Program-made: the position numbers and the translations under genes | The notes under the pieces: model-generated | The model's database searches: none | What the model was told of the DNA's origin: nothing | What the model saw: only the letters and a program-made list of their open reading frames with translations | Source: Candidatus Nanopelagicales bacterium | GTDB lineage: Bacteria > Actinomycetota > Actinomycetes > S36-B12 | NCBI GenBank assembly: GCA_028687755.1 | Contig: JAQTZL010000005.1 | Location: 1-64,000, forward strand | Reading direction: 5' to 3' | DNA length: 64,000 nucleotides | Shown: in pieces, positions 61,561 through 64,000 of the stretch | Layout of the letters: the number at the start of each line of letters is the position of its first letter | Numbering within the stretch: the first letter of the stretch is position 1

Positions 61561-61584
61561 GAAAGGGCAAAAGAAAGGGCAAAA
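61561..61584 (+). repeat. Tandem 12-base repeat near tRNA-Phe
   Basis: GAAAGGGCAAAA occurs twice head-to-tail, 69 bases from the 3' end of tRNA-Phe. This is a plausible pair of integrase arm sites at the island's right junction. Confidence 0.55.
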
Positions 61585-61652
61585 GCGCTTTCCCTGCTAG
61601 TTCAGTAGGAATTGCCGAGCACCGAAAGTCGTTGCGCTGCAAGGGATCTTGA

Positions 61653-61729
61653 TGGTGGCCAGGGCCGGGGTCGAACCGGCGACCTTCCGAGTTTCAGTCG
61701 GACGCTCGTACCAACTGAGCTACCTGGCC
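61653..61729 (-). tRNA. tRNA-Phe(GAA), CCA encoded
   Basis: The cloverleaf has acceptor GGCCAGG/CCTGGCC, D arm GCTC..GAGC, anticodon loop CTGAAAC and T arm GCCGGTTCGACCCCGGC, with encoded CCA. Its 3' end faces the integrase-bearing island, so it is the probable attachment site. Confidence 0.95.
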
Positions 61730-61776
61730 GTGGCTGACGTTCCAGCCGCGATGAATCGGGGTTTCCCCCGAATCGT

Positions 61777-61853
61777 TGGCGACCCTGACCGGACTTGAAC
61801 CGGCGACCTCCGCCGTGACAGGGCGGCGCGCTAACCAACTGCGCTACAGGGCC
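61777..61853 (-). tRNA. tRNA-Asp(GTC), CCA encoded
   Basis: Acceptor GGCCCTG pairs with CAGGGTC (one G-T pair); the anticodon loop is CTGTCAC with GTC. The T arm GCCGGTTCAAGTCCGGT and GCCA end are present. It is clustered with tRNA-Phe and tRNA-Glu. Confidence 0.95.
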
Positions 61854-61866
61854 TTAAATGAAGCCG

Positions 61867-61939
61867 TATCCCCAACGGGATTCGAACCCGTGCCGCCGCC
61901 GTGAAAGGGCGGTGTCCTAGGCCACTAGACGATGGGGAC
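61867..61939 (-). tRNA. tRNA-Glu(TTC)
   Basis: Acceptor GTCCCCA pairs with TGGGGAT; the anticodon loop is CTTTCAC with TTC, and the T arm is ACGGGTTCGAATCCCGT. CCA is not encoded. The Glu-Asp-Phe order is common in Actinobacteria. Confidence 0.95.
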
Positions 61940-62019
61940 CTATATCTCCGTCGACCTTTGTGGATGCCGTTGGTGACCTGAGAACTATAGGGGATGGGTG
62001 GCCGGAGGGGTAATTGAGG

Positions 62020-63003
62020 TCAATTCGGGTGGGCGGCCCGGGTCAGCCGGTCTTTGATCGCGGCCCCAATTCCGCCTATGGGTGGGGCAACCGCCAGCAC
62101 CTTGGAAAGCTTCAAAGCGTCGGCCTCGCGAAGGGCTGAATAGAGCTGTTGGGCGTACTCCTCGCGGGTGACCGGCGCACACAGGCGCACCATGCCTGCA
62201 GGTGTTGGATGTTCGGCCAACGCGATGAGTCCGATGCTTGCGGTGGCGAACACAGGCTCGAGTAGTGCTGCTGCATCAACCAGTTCGACTGTTGCGGTGG
62301 GACTGTAATGAGACTCCAAAGTTCCACTTGCGCGAATCTGTGAATCAGTTGTGCAAGGAAGTCCTGTTATCTCTTCCACCTGCTCAACACTGATCGCACC
62401 TGGTCGAAGCAATCGCGGATTGTTACCAGTGCAATCAATGATTGTGGATTCAACACCGACAGCACATTCACCACCATCGAGAACAACATCCTCCGCACTC
62501 GTGAATTTATTGAGTTCCTCGAGCACGTGCTGCGCAGTTGTAGGACTTACTTTTCCAAAACGATTTGCGCTGGGTGCCGCAATTGCAATGGAAGGATCAC
62601 CTGTAAGTTCAACAAGAATTCTTTGTACCTCTTGCATTAATGGATGTGCAGAGACTCGAACCGCAACGGAGTTCTGACTGCCCGTGATGAAGTCACCAGC
62701 TCGCGGTGAGCGCGGAATAACAAGGGTGAGCGGACCTGGCCAAAAACTCTTCGCTAGTTGATATGCATATTCAGGAATATTTCTTCCCCAGTCATTCATT
62801 GCCTCGATCGTTGCAAGATGAGCGATCAGCGGATGGTCGGCTGGACGCCCTTTTGCGGCATAAATCTGAGCGATGGCATGTGGATCATCGGTACGAGCTC
62901 CAAGCCCATAGACGGTCTCCGTTGGCACAGCGGCTAGATGCCCAGCGGCCAAGGCAAGTGCTGCCTCTCGGGGACTGGCAACTGCTCGCATGTGCCTATT
63001 CAA
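62020..63003 (-). CDS. L-threonylcarbamoyladenylate synthase, Sua5 type
   Basis: This 327-residue enzyme makes the activated carbamoyl-threonine used for the t6A37 modification of ANN-decoding tRNAs. The YrdC/TsaC domain (about 10 to 195) has AVPTETVYGLGART, the substrate-binding KGRPADHPL and APSANRFG. A Sua5 C-terminal domain follows, with the linking SHYSPTA. It uses threonine, bicarbonate and ATP. Start could be ATG 63003 or 62991. Composition is much lower in G+C than the island, consistent with host chromosome. Confidence 0.94.
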   Translation of the reverse strand: MNRHMRAVASPREAALALAAGHLAAVPTETVYGLGARTDDPHAIAQIYAAKGRPADHPLIAHLATIEAMNDWGRNIPEYAYQLAKSFWPGPLTLVIPRSPRAGDFITGSQNSVAVRVSAHPLMQEVQRILVELTGDPSIAIAAPSANRFGKVSPTTAQHVLEELNKFTSAEDVVLDGGECAVGVESTIIDCTGNNPRLLRPGAISVEQVEEITGLPCTTDSQIRASGTLESHYSPTATVELVDAAALLEPVFATASIGLIALAEHPTPAGMVRLCAPVTREEYAQQLYSALREADALKLSKVLAVAPPIGGIGAAIKDRLTRAAHPN

Positions 63004-63117
63004 TCTGCTCTTTGTAAGAGGTTTGTCAGGACTCTAGGTTTTCGTGCCCGAACGGGAACGAAATCACTGGTTGGGGTGTCTCATGTCTATATGAGTTCGC
63101 CCCACGAAGGAGACCCC

Positions 63118-64000
63118 GTGTCCACCCCACTTCCACCTTTCACGCCCGCTGAACCGATCGCGACCAGCATTGCTCCGGTCTGGGAACGACCTGCGCCAAA
63201 GAAGCGTGGCCGTGGTCCCGCAATTGTTGGCGGGCTATTAGCTACTGCATTAGTTGCAGGCGCGGCAGGTGGTGCCGTGGGATTTGTTGCGGCAAAGCAA
63301 ACATTGCCGACCTCCGTGGTGGCATCGGCAACTGCTGATTCGAGCTCACCGTCACTACCCGCAGGGAGTTCCATTGCAGATGTTGCTGCTGCTGTGCAGC
63401 CTGCCGTGGTTCAACTGAATGTGAGTGGCACTGACGGTGAAGGCACGGGTTCGGGTTTCATTATTAGCAAAGACGGGTACATCATCACCAACAATCACGT
63501 TGCAGGTTCTGCGAAAGATGGCGGGATTGATGTGTTGTTCTCCGATGGCACCAAGGCGAAGGGCACCTTGGTGGGTGCCAATGCGGGCTACGACCTTGCA
63601 GTCGTCAAGGTAGATAAGCCGGGAGTTAAAACTGTTCCGCTTGGCAAGTCATCAACACTTCGAGTAGGAGACGAAGTCATTGCGCTTGGTTCGCCACTTG
63701 GCTTACAAGGAACTGTGACCTCGGGAATTGTCAGTTCACTGAATCGGCCCGTTACCGCAGGAGATGAGTCGTTCATCAACGCGATCCAAACGGATGCGGC
63801 AATTAACCCAGGCAACTCCGGCGGACCACTTGTCAATGGCAACGGCGCTGTTGTCGGTGTGAACTCGGCAATCGCCTCGATGGCATCAGGTGAAGCCCAA
63901 GCGGGATCTATTGGCCTTGGCTTCTCAATTCCTATCGATACCGCAAAGCGCATTGCGAACGAGATCATCAATACGGGTTCAGCGAAGACTCCAGTGATCG
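63118..64000 (+). CDS. HtrA/DegP-like serine protease (3' end outside window)
   Basis: The visible 294 residues contain a cytoplasmic Pro-rich start, a single membrane segment (about 33 to 58), a Ser/Ala-rich linker and a trypsin-like domain. The catalytic triad is His in ITNNHVAG, Asp in YDLAVVKV and Ser in NPGNSGGPL. The PDZ domain expected after residue 300 is beyond the window. It degrades or refolds damaged envelope proteins. GTG 63118 is chosen because AAGGAG lies five bases upstream; ATG 63091 is in frame but less supported. Confidence 0.92.
   Translation, partial: MSTPLPPFTPAEPIATSIAPVWERPAPKKRGRGPAIVGGLLATALVAGAAGGAVGFVAAKQTLPTSVVASATADSSSPSLPAGSSIADVAAAVQPAVVQLNVSGTDGEGTGSGFIISKDGYIITNNHVAGSAKDGGIDVLFSDGTKAKGTLVGANAGYDLAVVKVDKPGVKTVPLGKSSTLRVGDEVIALGSPLGLQGTVTSGIVSSLNRPVTAGDESFINAIQTDAAINPGNSGGPLVNGNGAVVGVNSAIASMASGEAQAGSIGLGFSIPIDTAKRIANEIINTGSAKTPVI

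Noticed and set aside
1-64000. CRISPR array
   Set aside because: No regularly spaced direct repeats of 24 to 40 bases and no cas genes were seen.

Overview
The window joins an actinobacterial chromosome (right edge) to a long stack of foreign DNA (about positions 1 to 61,650). The chromosomal part has three tRNA genes (Phe, Asp, Glu), a Sua5/TsaC-type tRNA-modification gene and a truncated HtrA-type protease, all visibly lower in G+C. The foreign part is very G+C-rich from 1 to about 49.7 kb and intermediate from about 49.9 to 61.4 kb. Protein families (SCO6880 family, DUF2637, DUF4913, DUF6112, MobF relaxase with RecD-like helicase, LAxTG surface anchor, YcnI, CtaG/CopD) point to Actinobacteria; the conjugative element resembles those of Microbacteriaceae and relatives. 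I would not name a genus.

1 to 34 kb is an integrative and conjugative element. A large serine recombinase lies at the left edge, followed on the minus strand by a long transfer and maintenance block: DUF4913 protein, SSB, VirD4/TraG coupling protein, a large LAxTG surface protein, DprA, VirB4 ATPase, SCO6880 protein, VirB6-like channel, two small DUF6112-type membrane proteins, M23 peptidase, VirB8-like protein, ParB-like protein, DUF2637 protein, prim-pol and an ArdC-like antirestriction protein. After an AraC regulator and an IS256-family insertion come unknown cargo genes, an orphan C5 DNA methyltransferase carrying a nested second gene, and the divergent MobF relaxase.

34 to 49.7 kb is metal cargo. 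A second AraC paralogue precedes a four-gene overlapping operon (FecB/C/E-like ABC importer plus PfpI-like protein) and a frameshifted GlxA-type regulator. Then come a BlaI/CopY repressor and M56 peptidase, copper chaperone CopZ, a CopD-CtaG fusion, CopA ATPase, a DUF5134 protein, YcnI and CopC-CopD. Four similar dyads of the BlaI/CopY operator type sit upstream of the ABC operon, blaI, copZ and the DUF5134 gene, suggesting one regulon.

49.9 to 61.6 kb is a patchwork defence/integration island: an orphan recombinase-type HTH protein, a membrane protein, an Apea/HEPN-like protein, a tRNA-Thr 3' fragment with tandem repeats, a second RxxxxH protein, an MmeI-like single-chain restriction-modification enzyme preceded by a nine-G run, an overlapping fragment of an mrr gene, a 20-bp inverted repeat, an excisionase and tyrosine integrase, and an HTH protein with a palindromic operator over its promoter. 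The 3' end of tRNA-Phe faces this island and is the probable integration site on the right.
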